DNA of 64,000 nt from Duganella sp. Root1480D1 (GCF_001427305.1 NZ_LMFZ01000045.1:246598-310597); one strand, 5' to 3'. Positions 43,228 through 52,736 are shown, counted from the first letter of the stretch. Translations and numbers: made by a program. Notes: generated by a model from the sequence alone, not told the origin.

Positions 43228-45228
43228 CTAGCTCACGCCATGCACACTCAACCAAATGGATGCGTTCGAATAGAGCTGTGCGTTCCGCGCGTAATCTCTT
43301 CCAGCGACGCTGTCTTCGGAAGACGGAGGAGCCTCAAGGTGGGCCTTAACGTCATTTTTTGTTCTATCACACAAGACCTGAATAGCCTTTCGCCGGGTTT
43401 CCGCGCTTACCCTCTCCGCGCAGCTTTTCGAAACCAAATGCGCCACTAATCTCTCCCTATATCGTTCCTGAGAAGATGGGACTCTCACGAATTTTTTTTC
43501 CATTCGATCCATTTCAGTCACCTTAAACAAGGTCTTCAATTCCCCCTCGTCAAGCAATAGAAATCCGTATCGATGAGCGCGTTCGCCAATAGGAATTCCG
43601 TAATCCTCCACAAATAATAGGTATCCGTCTTCAGCCAATGTAGTCATCATCGGGCCTTCTGGACTGAATAGCAAAATCCAGTCGTCAGGTGAAATCTCGT
43701 GCAGTACATTACACATGACAATGCAGTCAACGGATCCGCCATCGATTCTTGTACTCAGTTCGCGTTCGTTCAAGAAAATGCGTTCATCGCCTTGAGTTCC
43801 ATAAACCGCGCAAATCTCGCGTTGCAATTGTTTGTGCTTTTCTCGATCATGCTCAAGAGCTAAGTAGTCAACGAACTCACCGATCACCTTCTCGTTAGCC
43901 AACGCCGCTACCGTTGTTAGCAAGCGGCCCACGCCAGCGCCGAAGTCGACAATCCGCAACGCTCTGGTGCGCGATTTAGCTAACTCTGAAATGATTTCAA
44001 CAATTTGATTCGTCTGCGGATCTTTTGTGTCCGGCCCAACGACACCGGGCTCAACGAGGCACTCGGATAGAAACTTGAGCGCCGCATATTCAGCAGGAAG
44101 CCTTGTTAGAGCCTGAAGATCTGCTGAGCCCTTGGAGCCGCCCATAAGACTCTCTAATACTTTCATCGGGGTTCGCCCAGCTCGCTTGAAGCTTCCTGCC
44201 TCTGCATACCACAGACAATCTGGATCGAGAGCAACCATATGCGCAATCAGTGGAACTGAGTGAGTTGCTAACCAGAGCTGGCCAAAACCAGGCACGAGTC
44301 TAAGTCGGTTCACCACCTCATTTAGAACCGCTGGATGCAAATGATTTTCGGGTTCGTCCATGAGGATTACGCTTCCCTGCAGCCGGTCACCTTGCGCATG
44401 AAGCATACATGCGAGCTGAAAAAGCACTTGCTGACCTTGAGACAATTCAGAAGCGTAAGATGATGTGCCTTCTCTCCCTATGCAAAGATTTAAGTCATTA
44501 TTCAGTTCAAACCAAAAGAATTCGCCCAAGAGGTTGCGTACAATCTCTCGCAGACTCGTCTCTGCTCGCTCGGCCGTCTTGTCGTTATCCCCGTGAGCCC
44601 TCGCCCGATCGCGGGACCTCATCGCAGCGCGCAGAACACTTCGTGCATATGCAGGTGCATTTTGCTCAGCATTCGCGCTGCCGCCATGAGTTAAGGATTC
44701 CGCTCGCTGTCTTGCATCGTGATCAGTCGTATGCGAAGCGTCTACCAAGCGAGCTACTCGAGGTACAAATTCGATGACCTGAAATGGCTCAGCAGGTGAA
44801 ATTTGAAATGCTGTGTGTGCGCACAGAGCTCGATCGATTCGCTCAATTGCTTGATATCCGCGAGCCAAATTTCTTCCAATGTTTGCGAGCCCTTTTTCCC
44901 GTTCCAGTTCAGATGAAAGCGGAATTGATCCGTTCAGAATCGCTTCCTTATGAACCAGTTGCAGTCTTATCATATTCTCGTTGTTCTCGCGGTCGCGCTT
45001 CATGTCTTCAACAGTCGCTGACGGTAATACTTTTGATGCGAGGGACTGAATCAGGCGCAACAATCGCGATTTTCCAGCGCCATTGGCACCTGCAACTACG
45101 ACGACCTGACCAAGGGAATGAAGATGAAGTGGCGCGACGTCTAATGGAAGCTCAGACAGTCCAATATTTGAATTATCGAAAGCAGTTTTGTCCAGCTTGA
45201 TTGAGCGAATTGTCATTGAATTACGCAT
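43228..45228 (-). CDS. ABC-type ATPase fused to a class I SAM-dependent methyltransferase; unknown system
   Basis: A 666-residue protein with two parts. Residues 1-370 form an SMC/ABC-like ATPase (AAA_21 type): Walker A GANGAGKS (47-54), ABC signature SELSQGQQ (260-267), Walker B VILMDEPE (287-294) and a switch histidine in LATHS (His323), with a long insert at 60-235. Residues about 420-550 form a class I methyltransferase: motif I VDFGAGVGR (427-435) and a motif IV-like DCIVMCNVLHEI (501-512). The last 110 residues are helical and charged. No nuclease or TOPRIM motif is seen. The gene is AT-richer than all neighbours, lies alone between gaps of 111 and 207 bp, and has no clear ribosome-binding site. 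Horizontal gain is likely. Confidence 0.85.
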   Translation of the reverse strand: MRNSMTIRSIKLDKTAFDNSNIGLSELPLDVAPLHLHSLGQVVVVAGANGAGKSRLLRLIQSLASKVLPSATVEDMKRDRENNENMIRLQLVHKEAILNGSIPLSSELEREKGLANIGRNLARGYQAIERIDRALCAHTAFQISPAEPFQVIEFVPRVARLVDASHTTDHDARQRAESLTHGGSANAEQNAPAYARSVLRAAMRSRDRARAHGDNDKTAERAETSLREIVRNLLGEFFWFELNNDLNLCIGREGTSSYASELSQGQQVLFQLACMLHAQGDRLQGSVILMDEPENHLHPAVLNEVVNRLRLVPGFGQLWLATHSVPLIAHMVALDPDCLWYAEAGSFKRAGRTPMKVLESLMGGSKGSADLQALTRLPAEYAALKFLSECLVEPGVVGPDTKDPQTNQIVEIISELAKSRTRALRIVDFGAGVGRLLTTVAALANEKVIGEFVDYLALEHDREKHKQLQREICAVYGTQGDERIFLNERELSTRIDGGSVDCIVMCNVLHEISPDDWILLFSPEGPMMTTLAEDGYLLFVEDYGIPIGERAHRYGFLLLDEGELKTLFKVTEMDRMEKKFVRVPSSQERYRERLVAHLVSKSCAERVSAETRRKAIQVLCDRTKNDVKAHLEAPPSSEDSVAGRDYARNAQLYSNASIWLSVHGVS

Positions 45229-45435
45229 TAACGAGGATAAAGAGAGAATACTCTCAGCTAAGAACTGGCCGCAACAAATGTCTCAAATCGAAGCTGAGAT
45301 TTACATGCATAAAGAATAAGTCCTATGCACACTGGACATTCAAGTTTCAAGCCAGGCCGGTGCTAAACTTCCACTCCTTGCATATGCCTTTTACTGACAA
45401 CTTAGCGAAACGCAACTTCAGTCGCATACTGAACA
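45229..45435. other. 207-bp AT-rich spacer upstream of the ATPase-methyltransferase gene
   Basis: No open frame is convincing. It contains a short inverted repeat GAGAG-AATA-CTCTC (45242-45255) and a second weak pair (CTCAGCT near 45253, AGCTGAG near 45292). The base composition matches the neighbouring gene, not the cyanophycinase, so the foreign segment seems to include this leader. A promoter for the minus-strand gene must lie here, but no sigma-70 match is clear. Confidence 0.5.
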
Positions 45436-46719
45436 TCATTGCCACGCTTGATAGAAAGGCGCTTTCAGGCGCACCGGCCGCACGTCGAGCCGTGCATCGA
45501 AGATGGAGTAATCCTTATCGTCCAGCCCGGCACTATCCCAGCCATGCGTATGTTCATCGCGCCGCAGCATGAACTCGAACCCCAGCTCAGGAGCAGGATC
45601 GGCTACGGGCGCATCGGGCAGCTGTTCGAGGTCGAAGGCAATGCCCCGAACATGGTCGCGCGGGCCATCCACCAGTTGCGACAGCGCGCGCAGGATGGCG
45701 TTTTCACCCAGGATATCGGTATAAGCGGGACGGACAAATTCCAGATCGGGAGCAAAGCCCGGCTGACGGAACTTGATCTCGCCCTTGGCTTGCTTGGCTG
45801 CCAGCACCTGCCCCTGCAATTTGGCCAGGTCATAACGATCGCCATTATCGAGATAGGAAATGCGTACATTGCGCACGTTCACAGGCCCCGGTTCCTGCGT
45901 CGCCTGGCGCAAGTCCAGCAAGAGCGCCCCGCTGCTGCCCACAATTTCAATTTCGCTACCGTGAATAATTGCCGCAGTATTCTCATCCACCCCGAGACCC
46001 ACCTTGTAGCCCTTGGCCAGCATCAGCGCCAGCATGCGCCCCACCCTGCCCCGCTTGAGGAAATGCTGGTCGATGAATAGCTGGTCGCCAACAAAGCCCA
46101 GCCCCCGGTCAATTTCCTTGCCTTCGCGCATAACGCCCTTCATCACCTGCACGGAATTCATCGCATCGCGGAACATCGTGCTGCTCATGATGGCAGCGCC
46201 GGCGCTGCTGCCGGCTATCACGCCACCGCGCGCTTGCAATTCGCGCACGGCCTGCAGGACGGGCGAGGCTACCCCGTCCGGATTCAGTACATCGGCCGTG
46301 CGCCCCTGCTCGCCGCCGGTAAAGAACACACCAGTCGCGGCGCGAATCTTGGCCACGTTGGCAGGCTCGGCCGCTGCCCGGCGCGCGGACTCCAGCGTCT
46401 CGCCGGCCCAGCAAGGTGCGATCTTCAGCAATTCCACCTGCGCACCACGGCGCCGTAGTTGTTCCACCGCATCCGCGCCCGACGTTTCAGGCTGGGACGA
46501 CGCGCTGGGAATCACAACAAACCGTGCCGCGGAGCCGCCCGCCAGTTGCACCAGCCGCTGGCGTACCGCCTCATTGTCGTTGCGCACCGAGCCCCCCATT
46601 GGCACCACCGTGCCGGCGACAGGCTGAAACGAGAGCGGCTTCGAAGCCTCCGCGGCGTTCGCAACAGGACACTGAAATTGAGCGCCCAGCAGCGCCGCAC
46701 ACAGCAACATGGTTTTCAC
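45436..46719 (-). CDS. Secreted cyanophycinase, peptidase S51 family (CphE-like)
   Basis: A 427-residue protein with a signal peptide (to about residue 23). The serine-peptidase motif AGSSAGAAIMSS (Ser172) and the preceding FFTGGEQGR (131-139) are the S51 signature; GFVGDQLFIDQHFLKRGRVG and VGLGVDENTAAI are typical of cyanophycinases. Cyanophycin is the polymer multi-L-arginyl-poly-L-aspartate; the enzyme releases beta-Asp-Arg dipeptides. A secreted form of about 420 residues matches extracellular CphE of Pseudomonas. The GTG at 46719 is preferred: GGAG lies 7 bases ahead. Divergent from a TonB receptor, suggesting a degradation-plus-uptake pair. Confidence 0.87.
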   Translation of the reverse strand: MKTMLLCAALLGAQFQCPVANAAEASKPLSFQPVAGTVVPMGGSVRNDNEAVRQRLVQLAGGSAARFVVIPSASSQPETSGADAVEQLRRRGAQVELLKIAPCWAGETLESARRAAAEPANVAKIRAATGVFFTGGEQGRTADVLNPDGVASPVLQAVRELQARGGVIAGSSAGAAIMSSTMFRDAMNSVQVMKGVMREGKEIDRGLGFVGDQLFIDQHFLKRGRVGRMLALMLAKGYKVGLGVDENTAAIIHGSEIEIVGSSGALLLDLRQATQEPGPVNVRNVRISYLDNGDRYDLAKLQGQVLAAKQAKGEIKFRQPGFAPDLEFVRPAYTDILGENAILRALSQLVDGPRDHVRGIAFDLEQLPDAPVADPAPELGFEFMLRRDEHTHGWDSAGLDDKDYSIFDARLDVRPVRLKAPFYQAWQ

Positions 46720-46912
46720 AAGCAAGCTCCTTCACCACAGTGGGATTGCCGCCAATCTTGCCATTGATGGAGCACCCACTATTAACTTTGTTGCAACAAC
46801 ACAACAAGCTCTCCTTGCGGAGTGGCGTTCGCAAGTTGCCGCGCGCGCAAGCCTAGCAAAGTTGCATACACTGAAACTGTTTCATAAGAACCCACTTACA
46901 AGGACTGATCGC

Positions 46913-49666
46913 ATGAAAATACCTGGCAAGCACAAGGCATCGGCATTGCGCCGCTCCCACTGCACCCATGCCGTCTTACTCGCGCTTGGCGGCATGAGCT
47001 TGAACGCTTATGCGCAGAATATGCCGCGCGTGGAAATCACCGGCTCCAGCATCAAGCGCATCGAGGGTGAGGCAGCACTGCCAGTCGAAATCATCAAGCG
47101 GGAAGATATTGAAAAGACCGGCGTGACCACGGCCGCCGAACTGCTGCAAAAAATCTCCTCCAATGTCGGTGGCCTGACCGATGGCGCCAGCGTCAGCGAC
47201 GTCATGGGTGGCCAGCGCGGTTTTAACGGCGCCAACCTGCGTGGCCTGGGTGTATCGAGTACGCTGGTGCTGCTGAACGGCCGTCGCATGGCCAACTTCG
47301 CCAGCCCTGGCGACAATTCAGGCGTTGACCTGAACAACATCCCGGCCGGCGCCATTCAACGCGTGGAAGTACTCAAGGACGGCGCGTCAGCGATTTACGG
47401 TACCGATGCCATGGGTGGCGTGATCAACTTCATCACCCGCAAAGATTACCAGGGTGGCGATGCCAGCATGTATGCGCTAGGGACTAGCGAGGGTGGCGGC
47501 GGAAAGAAATCGGCGACGCTGTCCGGCGGCTTTGGTAATCTGACCACCGACCGCTACAACGTGTTCGGTGCCCTGGACGTGCAGAAAACGGATCGCCTGG
47601 CCAGCTCGCAGCGAGAGTTCATGCAGGAATACAGCCTGCCTGACCGCCTGTCGCCGCAGCTATCGAGCTATTCCTTTCCTGGCAACGTCGACCTGACGTC
47701 CGCCCAACTGGCGACCTTGAACAATTCCAGCTACCTGAAGGGCTCCGGCCCCGGCGGCACCTGGGTGCCGTCGCCGGGCCGGCGCGTCAACTTCGGCAAG
47801 GATTCCTGCGTGAACGGCAGCCCCAACGTGGTGCGTCCGCTCGGTCCCGGCGGCACGGAAGGCTGTTCCTTCAACTACATGGGCGACTCCGAAGTCTATC
47901 CGGACTCCAGAAAGCAAAGCTTTATCGGCCGGGCTACCTTCCAGGTGACGGAGGCCGACCAGATATTTGCCGAAGTCCTCCTAAGCAAAGCCAAGACCAG
48001 CTATGCTGCCTCACCCGCAACCTCGGGCAGCATTAACGGCACCGACAACGGCATCTACCTGCCGGCCGACCTGCAAGCCAAGACCGGCATCATCACCCCG
48101 GTCAACTTCCGCTTCCGCCTGTCGGACGCCGGCCGCCGTACCTCGGAAGTGACCAGCAAAGCGTCACGCTTCGTATTCGGCGCGACCGGCAAGGCCGGCG
48201 ATTGGGATTACGATGCGGCATTCAACCACAGCATGAACAAAGCCACCGACCTGGATATCGATGGCTGGGTTTCGCGCAGCAAGATGCTGGCTGGCATAGC
48301 CAGTGGCCAGTACAACCCGTTTGTTCCGGCCACCGATGATTCGGGGCGAAAATTCATGGACTCGATCAAAATCCATGATGCGGCACGTATTTCCAAAGGC
48401 ACCAGCGACAGCGTCGACGGCAAACTGACCCGCCCGCTGATGTCCTTGGCCGGTGGCGATGTCATGCTGGCTGTAGGCGCCGAACTGCGGCGCGAAAAGA
48501 CCGAATTCAGCGCCACCGACGCACTGCGCACCAACGACGTGCAGGGCGACCGCGCCAGCTCCGACGAATTGCTGGCCGATTCGTCCAACTCGCGCGACAT
48601 CGCCGGCTTCTACACAGAGATCAATGCGCCATTCAGCAAGGAGTGGGAAGGCCAGTTTGCCATCCGTCACGACCGCTACAAAGGCGTGCATGATCCGCTG
48701 ACCAACGTCACCACGCCGAAGCTGACAACCACCAATCCGAAAATCGCTGTCAGCTACCGTCCCAACAAGGAAGTCCTGGGCCGCGCTTCCTACGGTACTG
48801 GCTTCCGGGCACCATCGATTGCCGAACTGTTCCTGCCGGTGCGATCCGGCACCACAGCCAGCTTCGTGAAAGACCCGGTCTCCGGCGAAGTTTCCCAATT
48901 CGACCTGGACCGTTACGGCAATCCGCAACTGAAACCGGAAAAGTCCAAGCAGTTCTCGGCCGGCCTGGTACTGCAACCCAACAAAAACTGGGACGGCAGC
49001 CTCGATTACTGGATCATTCGGAAGACCGACATCATTTCGGAAATCGGCGAGCAAACCGTGTTCGACAACCCGATCTACTACAACGATCCGCAGATCGTGG
49101 TGCGAGACGACGATGGCGCCGTATCCTTCCTGCAGTTCAAGAAGGAAAACCGAGGCAAGCTCAACACTTCAGGATTCGATATTGCGCTTAACTGGCATGG
49201 CGATGCCACCTCACTGGGCCGCTTCAGCGCCAGCCTGGACGGCACGCTGATCACCAAGTACAAATTCCAGTCCGATCCGAACTCGCCGATGACGAATGGC
49301 CTGGGCGTATTCCGCGACGACAAGGCCGTGCAACGCTGGCGCCACAAGCTCAATATCGACTGGGCCCAGGGTCCGCTCAATCTGAGCCTGGGCAACACCT
49401 TCTTCTCCAGCTATCGAGACCAGAACATTCCAGGCCTGGCCGATCCGGGCTGGAACGACCGCGACGTGAAGGCCTATTCGCTGTGGGACCTGACGGGCAG
49501 CTACGCGTTCACCAAGAACCTCAAGCTACGGGCCGGCGTGATCAATATGTTCGATACGCCGCCGCCATTCACCAACCAGTCGCGCTACTTCGAAGTGACC
49601 TGGGACCCGACCTACGGCGATCCACGCGGCCGCTCGATGTTTGCCAACCTGCAGTACAAATTCTGA
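46913..49666 (+). CDS. TonB-dependent outer-membrane receptor, next to cyanophycinase
   Basis: A 917-residue receptor: signal peptide (to about residue 35), plug domain beginning RVEITGSSIKRIEGEAALPV, the Arg-rich and RRMANFA plug motifs, then a 22-strand barrel ending in the aromatic residue of ANLQYKF. It imports a ligand against its gradient using TonB energy. No adjacent exbB or tonB. The divergent gene is a cyanophycinase, so cyanophycin dipeptides or a nitrogen-rich peptide is a reasonable ligand guess. ATG 46913 was chosen for the signal peptide. Confidence 0.92.
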   Translation: MKIPGKHKASALRRSHCTHAVLLALGGMSLNAYAQNMPRVEITGSSIKRIEGEAALPVEIIKREDIEKTGVTTAAELLQKISSNVGGLTDGASVSDVMGGQRGFNGANLRGLGVSSTLVLLNGRRMANFASPGDNSGVDLNNIPAGAIQRVEVLKDGASAIYGTDAMGGVINFITRKDYQGGDASMYALGTSEGGGGKKSATLSGGFGNLTTDRYNVFGALDVQKTDRLASSQREFMQEYSLPDRLSPQLSSYSFPGNVDLTSAQLATLNNSSYLKGSGPGGTWVPSPGRRVNFGKDSCVNGSPNVVRPLGPGGTEGCSFNYMGDSEVYPDSRKQSFIGRATFQVTEADQIFAEVLLSKAKTSYAASPATSGSINGTDNGIYLPADLQAKTGIITPVNFRFRLSDAGRRTSEVTSKASRFVFGATGKAGDWDYDAAFNHSMNKATDLDIDGWVSRSKMLAGIASGQYNPFVPATDDSGRKFMDSIKIHDAARISKGTSDSVDGKLTRPLMSLAGGDVMLAVGAELRREKTEFSATDALRTNDVQGDRASSDELLADSSNSRDIAGFYTEINAPFSKEWEGQFAIRHDRYKGVHDPLTNVTTPKLTTTNPKIAVSYRPNKEVLGRASYGTGFRAPSIAELFLPVRSGTTASFVKDPVSGEVSQFDLDRYGNPQLKPEKSKQFSAGLVLQPNKNWDGSLDYWIIRKTDIISEIGEQTVFDNPIYYNDPQIVVRDDDGAVSFLQFKKENRGKLNTSGFDIALNWHGDATSLGRFSASLDGTLITKYKFQSDPNSPMTNGLGVFRDDKAVQRWRHKLNIDWAQGPLNLSLGNTFFSSYRDQNIPGLADPGWNDRDVKAYSLWDLTGSYAFTKNLKLRAGVINMFDTPPPFTNQSRYFEVTWDPTYGDPRGRSMFANLQYKF

Positions 49667-49675
49667 TGCGCCACT

Positions 49676-49719
49676 CGGGCGGCCTGTCCTGCCAGTCAGG
49701 CCGCCCGCACTTATTTTTT
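49676..49719 (+). terminator. Rho-independent terminator of the TonB receptor gene
   Basis: An 11-bp perfect GC-rich stem, CGGGCGGCCTG (49676-49686) with CAGGCCGCCCG (49697-49707), 10-base loop, then CACTTATTTTTT. The T-run overlaps the last codons of the convergent mlaD-like gene, so the terminator is shared between the ends of two transcription units. Confidence 0.85.
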
Positions 49720-50304
49720 GGCAGCTTCGTTGCTATCTTTGCTTGGGCCGCGTAGCAGCAGCGAAGGATTGGCCTTGACCTTTTCGGTCAGCCCGCCGAC
49801 ATCCGCGACAACTTTCTTGGCCTGGTTCTCGATTGCCATGAATTTTTCAACGGCCTTGGGCAGGTCATCAAGCATAGCCTTGAGACCGGATTTCTGGAAT
49901 GGAATCTCGGGAACCTTGTCTGGGCGCGTTTCCGCCAGCAGGGGTTTGGCCGACTTGTCCCCGCCGCTCAATTCGACAAAAACGACGCCGGTAATGCCCT
50001 TGATCGCCAGGCTGGCCCGGGTGTCCGTCTTCACAGGCGTCTCTTTGCGCAAGCGCACGTCGACCTGCACCAGGCGCGGGTCATCCGGATCGTTGATGAT
50101 GGATTTGACCGTTCCGGCATCGACGCCACGGAACTTCACTGGATCGCCCACGGCCAGGCCGCTGACCGATTCGGGAAAATGAATCCGGTACAGTACATCG
50201 TCGCGCCGGCCCGGGCTACCCAGCCAGACCGCAAACAAAGCGGCGGCAATAACGAAGCCGATGATGAACAGCCCTTCCATAAAATAGCGTTTGTCAGTTT
50301 CCAT
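49711..50304 (-). CDS. mlaD: MlaD-family lipid-binding protein
   Basis: A 197-residue inner-membrane-anchored protein: one N-terminal helix (LFIIGFVIAAALFAVWL), then a single MCE domain starting YRIHFPESVSGLAVGDPVKF and a C-terminal coiled region (DDLPKAVEKFMAIENQAKK). It should bind lipid as a hexamer and link to MlaFE. It overlaps the ATPase gene by 11 bases, in the order E-F-D, a compact Mla-type importer/exporter. No mlaB or mlaC gene is next to it. Confidence 0.86.
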   Translation of the reverse strand: METDKRYFMEGLFIIGFVIAAALFAVWLGSPGRRDDVLYRIHFPESVSGLAVGDPVKFRGVDAGTVKSIINDPDDPRLVQVDVRLRKETPVKTDTRASLAIKGITGVVFVELSGGDKSAKPLLAETRPDKVPEIPFQKSGLKAMLDDLPKAVEKFMAIENQAKKVVADVGGLTEKVKANPSLLLRGPSKDSNEAAKK

Positions 50305-51073
50305 GGCTTACCTTCCTTGCTGTCATTGCCCCCTCGGCACGCGGCCCGTGGAAAAAGTCGTGTATCCATGGGTGTCTGGATTGCCGCAGGTGGTCGGCGG
50401 TCCCGATGGTAAGGCCCCGGTCGACCAGCACAGCGATGCGGTCGCAAATGGTCACCAGAGTAGTCAGGTCATGCGTGACAATCACAGCCGTGATGCCCAA
50501 GCTTCGGTTGAGCTGCAGGATCAAGTCGTCGATGCCGGCGGCGGCTATCGCATCGAGATCGGAGCTTGGTTCGTCCAGGAAAAGAATCTGGGGATCAAGT
50601 GCCAGCGCGCGGGCAAGCGACGCGCGCTTGACCATGCCGCCCGACAATGCGGATGGCAGCTTGATGCCGCTATCCGCGCTTAACCCGGTCAACGCCAGTT
50701 TCATCGCGGCGATCTGCTGCCGGTCGTCGGCCCGCAAGCTCGTATGTTCGCGCATGGGCAGCATGATGTTGTCGGCCACCGACAGGGAGGAGAATAAGGC
50801 GCCCTGCTGGAACAGGACGCCCAACGCGAAAGCACGCTCATGGGCTGAGATGGCGCCGATCGCTTTGCCCTCGAACAGGACATCGCCACTATCGGGCTGA
50901 TGCAGGCCGATGAGGGTCTTGAGCAGCACCGATTTACCGGAGCCGGAGCCGCCTGCGATGCCGAGTATTTCGCCACGCTTGACGTCAAGATCGAGCTTGT
51001 CATGTATGAGCTGTTTGCCGAAACGGTTGACGATGCCCCGGGCAGACAGGATGGTCGCGGCGGCGGGATTCAT
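50294..51073 (-). CDS. mlaF: MlaF-type ABC transporter ATPase
   Basis: A 259-residue ABC ATPase: Walker A GGSGSGKSV (41-49), the LSGGMVKRASLARALAL signature and Walker B LFLDEPSSDLD. The HDLTTLVTICDRIAVL segment is typical of the lipid-transport clade. It energises phospholipid movement through MlaE. The ATG at 51073 overlaps the permease stop by 4 bases (ATGA). Confidence 0.9.
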   Translation of the reverse strand: MNPAAATILSARGIVNRFGKQLIHDKLDLDVKRGEILGIAGGSGSGKSVLLKTLIGLHQPDSGDVLFEGKAIGAISAHERAFALGVLFQQGALFSSLSVADNIMLPMREHTSLRADDRQQIAAMKLALTGLSADSGIKLPSALSGGMVKRASLARALALDPQILFLDEPSSDLDAIAAAGIDDLILQLNRSLGITAVIVTHDLTTLVTICDRIAVLVDRGLTIGTADHLRQSRHPWIHDFFHGPRAEGAMTARKVSHGN

Positions 51074-52212
51074 ACCTTGAGCTTTTCGAACAGGATCGAG
51101 AACAAGGCATCAAGCACCAGCACCAGGAAGATCGACTTCACGACCGAGCGGGTGGTTTCGCGCCCGACGCTCTCCGCCGAACCGGTCACCCTGAGCCCGT
51201 GCATGCAGGCGATGGCTGCAATGCAGAAGGCAAAGACCGGCGCCTTGAACAGTCCGACCATCAAGTCGCTCAGGCTGACCACTTGCGGCAGGCGGGACAG
51301 GTATTGTGTCGGCGACAGGTGCAACAGCACTTGCGAGATGGCCGCGCCACCGATCAAGCCCATGATGTCGGCAAAGAAGGAAAGCACGGGCAAGGTCAGT
51401 ACCAGCGCGATCACGCGAGGCACCACCAGCATCTGCATCGGCTCCAGTCCCATCACGGTTAGCGCATCGACTTCGTCGCGCGTTTTCATGACGCCGATTT
51501 CAGCCGTGTACGCAGAGCCCGAGCGGCCGGCCACCATGATGGAAGTGATCAATACCCCCATTTCACGCAGTACAGAGACCGCAACCAGGTTGATCGTAAG
51601 ATCTTCTCCGCCATATTGGCGCAATTGCGCGACACCCTGGTAACCGATGACGATGGCAATCATGACTGCCATCAAACCAATGATGGGTAAAGCCTGCATG
51701 CCGGTTTCCCTTACGTGGCGCGAGATCGACGACGGGCGCAAAGTGCTCGGGTGTAACGCCGCATCAACCATCCAGCTTGCGACACGGCCGATAAAGGTGA
51801 TGAGGGAAAGCACTTCGTGCCTGGCGTCGTGGGCGCTTTTCCCCAGCGCCGTCACCATCTGGCGCCACCGCGGAACGGGGGCTACAGCTGGCAGCGGCTT
51901 GAGTTCGAGTGAATCGATCAGGTCGAACAAGGTTTGGTGTTCCGAACGCACCCCGGTCAGGGCTACGCCCAGGTGGCGCAAGGCGGACAGGAACAGCGCA
52001 CCCGGCGTATCCAGCTGCGTAATTCCCGACACATCAAGCGTGCTGTCAGTTCCGTGCTGTGGCCAGCTCTTCAGCGAGTTTCTGGCGGTAGTAAGAGTGG
52101 CAATGACAAGCGAGCCCGACATCGCGTGCTTGTCACCTTCTCCGCTGACAACAATGGTCGGTGGTGAACGGGATGAGGCGCCTTGCGCCTGATTGGCAGC
52201 GACCTTGCTCAT
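51070..52212 (-). CDS. mlaE: MlaE-type permease with an N-terminal STAS-like domain
   Basis: A 380-residue protein. The first 115 residues form a STAS-like domain (STLDVSGITQLDTPGALFLS), the last 260 the five-to-six-helix MlaE permease (GMQALPIIGLMAVMIAIVIG, EIGVMKTRDEVDALTVMG). In the standard Mla system a separate MlaB protein carries the STAS domain; here it is fused to the permease. First gene of the operon. Confidence 0.88.
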   Translation of the reverse strand: MSKVAANQAQGASSRSPPTIVVSGEGDKHAMSGSLVIATLTTARNSLKSWPQHGTDSTLDVSGITQLDTPGALFLSALRHLGVALTGVRSEHQTLFDLIDSLELKPLPAVAPVPRWRQMVTALGKSAHDARHEVLSLITFIGRVASWMVDAALHPSTLRPSSISRHVRETGMQALPIIGLMAVMIAIVIGYQGVAQLRQYGGEDLTINLVAVSVLREMGVLITSIMVAGRSGSAYTAEIGVMKTRDEVDALTVMGLEPMQMLVVPRVIALVLTLPVLSFFADIMGLIGGAAISQVLLHLSPTQYLSRLPQVVSLSDLMVGLFKAPVFAFCIAAIACMHGLRVTGSAESVGRETTRSVVKSIFLVLVLDALFSILFEKLKV

Positions 52213-52445
52213 GGTGTCGGATTGTTTTTCTTTTGACGACGCTGGTCTTGCAGCGCTTGCGAAAAACCTGGTATTGCTTTGCGTCAGTGTAGGTTCGACG
52301 CTTCAGGCGGATCTGTGCGGCATAGCACATAGGGGGCTTATCCGGACGGCCGGCATTGCGGCCCTGGCTCACCTGCGCACTATTTGAAAAGCAGAGCGGC
52401 AAATTCGGCCTAAACTGAAAGCGCAAGCCCTCAAAAGGTGAAACC

Positions 52446-52736
52446 ATGCAACTGATCGAACAGAGAGATATTGCGGAATTTGAATCGATCCTGCGCCAGT
52501 ACCGTCTGGCTCAGCAAGACTTTTCGGTGACCGCCATCGACACAACCGATCCCAAGACCGACGAGGTATCCGGATTGCAGGGCGAACTTACGGTGACGCG
52601 TAAGTCAACTGGCAAAACCAGACAATACCTCATCAGTGACAATACTTCCTGGCTTGACCTGTTCCGTCATGACATTACAGACCGGGTCTTTGTCGGCAGG
52701 GAGAACAGTTCCAGACCTTCTCGGACCTACCCGTAG
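52446..52736 (+). CDS. Small protein of unknown function
   Basis: A 96-residue, signal-less acidic protein (MQLIEQRDIAEFESILRQYR onward) with predicted strand/helix alternation and a Ser/Arg-rich tail. Family not recognised. AAGGTGAAACC precedes the ATG. The cold-shock gene follows after 71 bases, so the two could share a message. Confidence 0.55.
   Translation: MQLIEQRDIAEFESILRQYRLAQQDFSVTAIDTTDPKTDEVSGLQGELTVTRKSTGKTRQYLISDNTSWLDLFRHDITDRVFVGRENSSRPSRTYP

Noticed and set aside
43228..45228. OLD-family nuclease reading of the ATPase fusion
   Set aside because: The ATPase half resembles OLD/RecF ATPases, but the C-terminal half lacks the TOPRIM acidic motifs and instead has methyltransferase motif I and IV.
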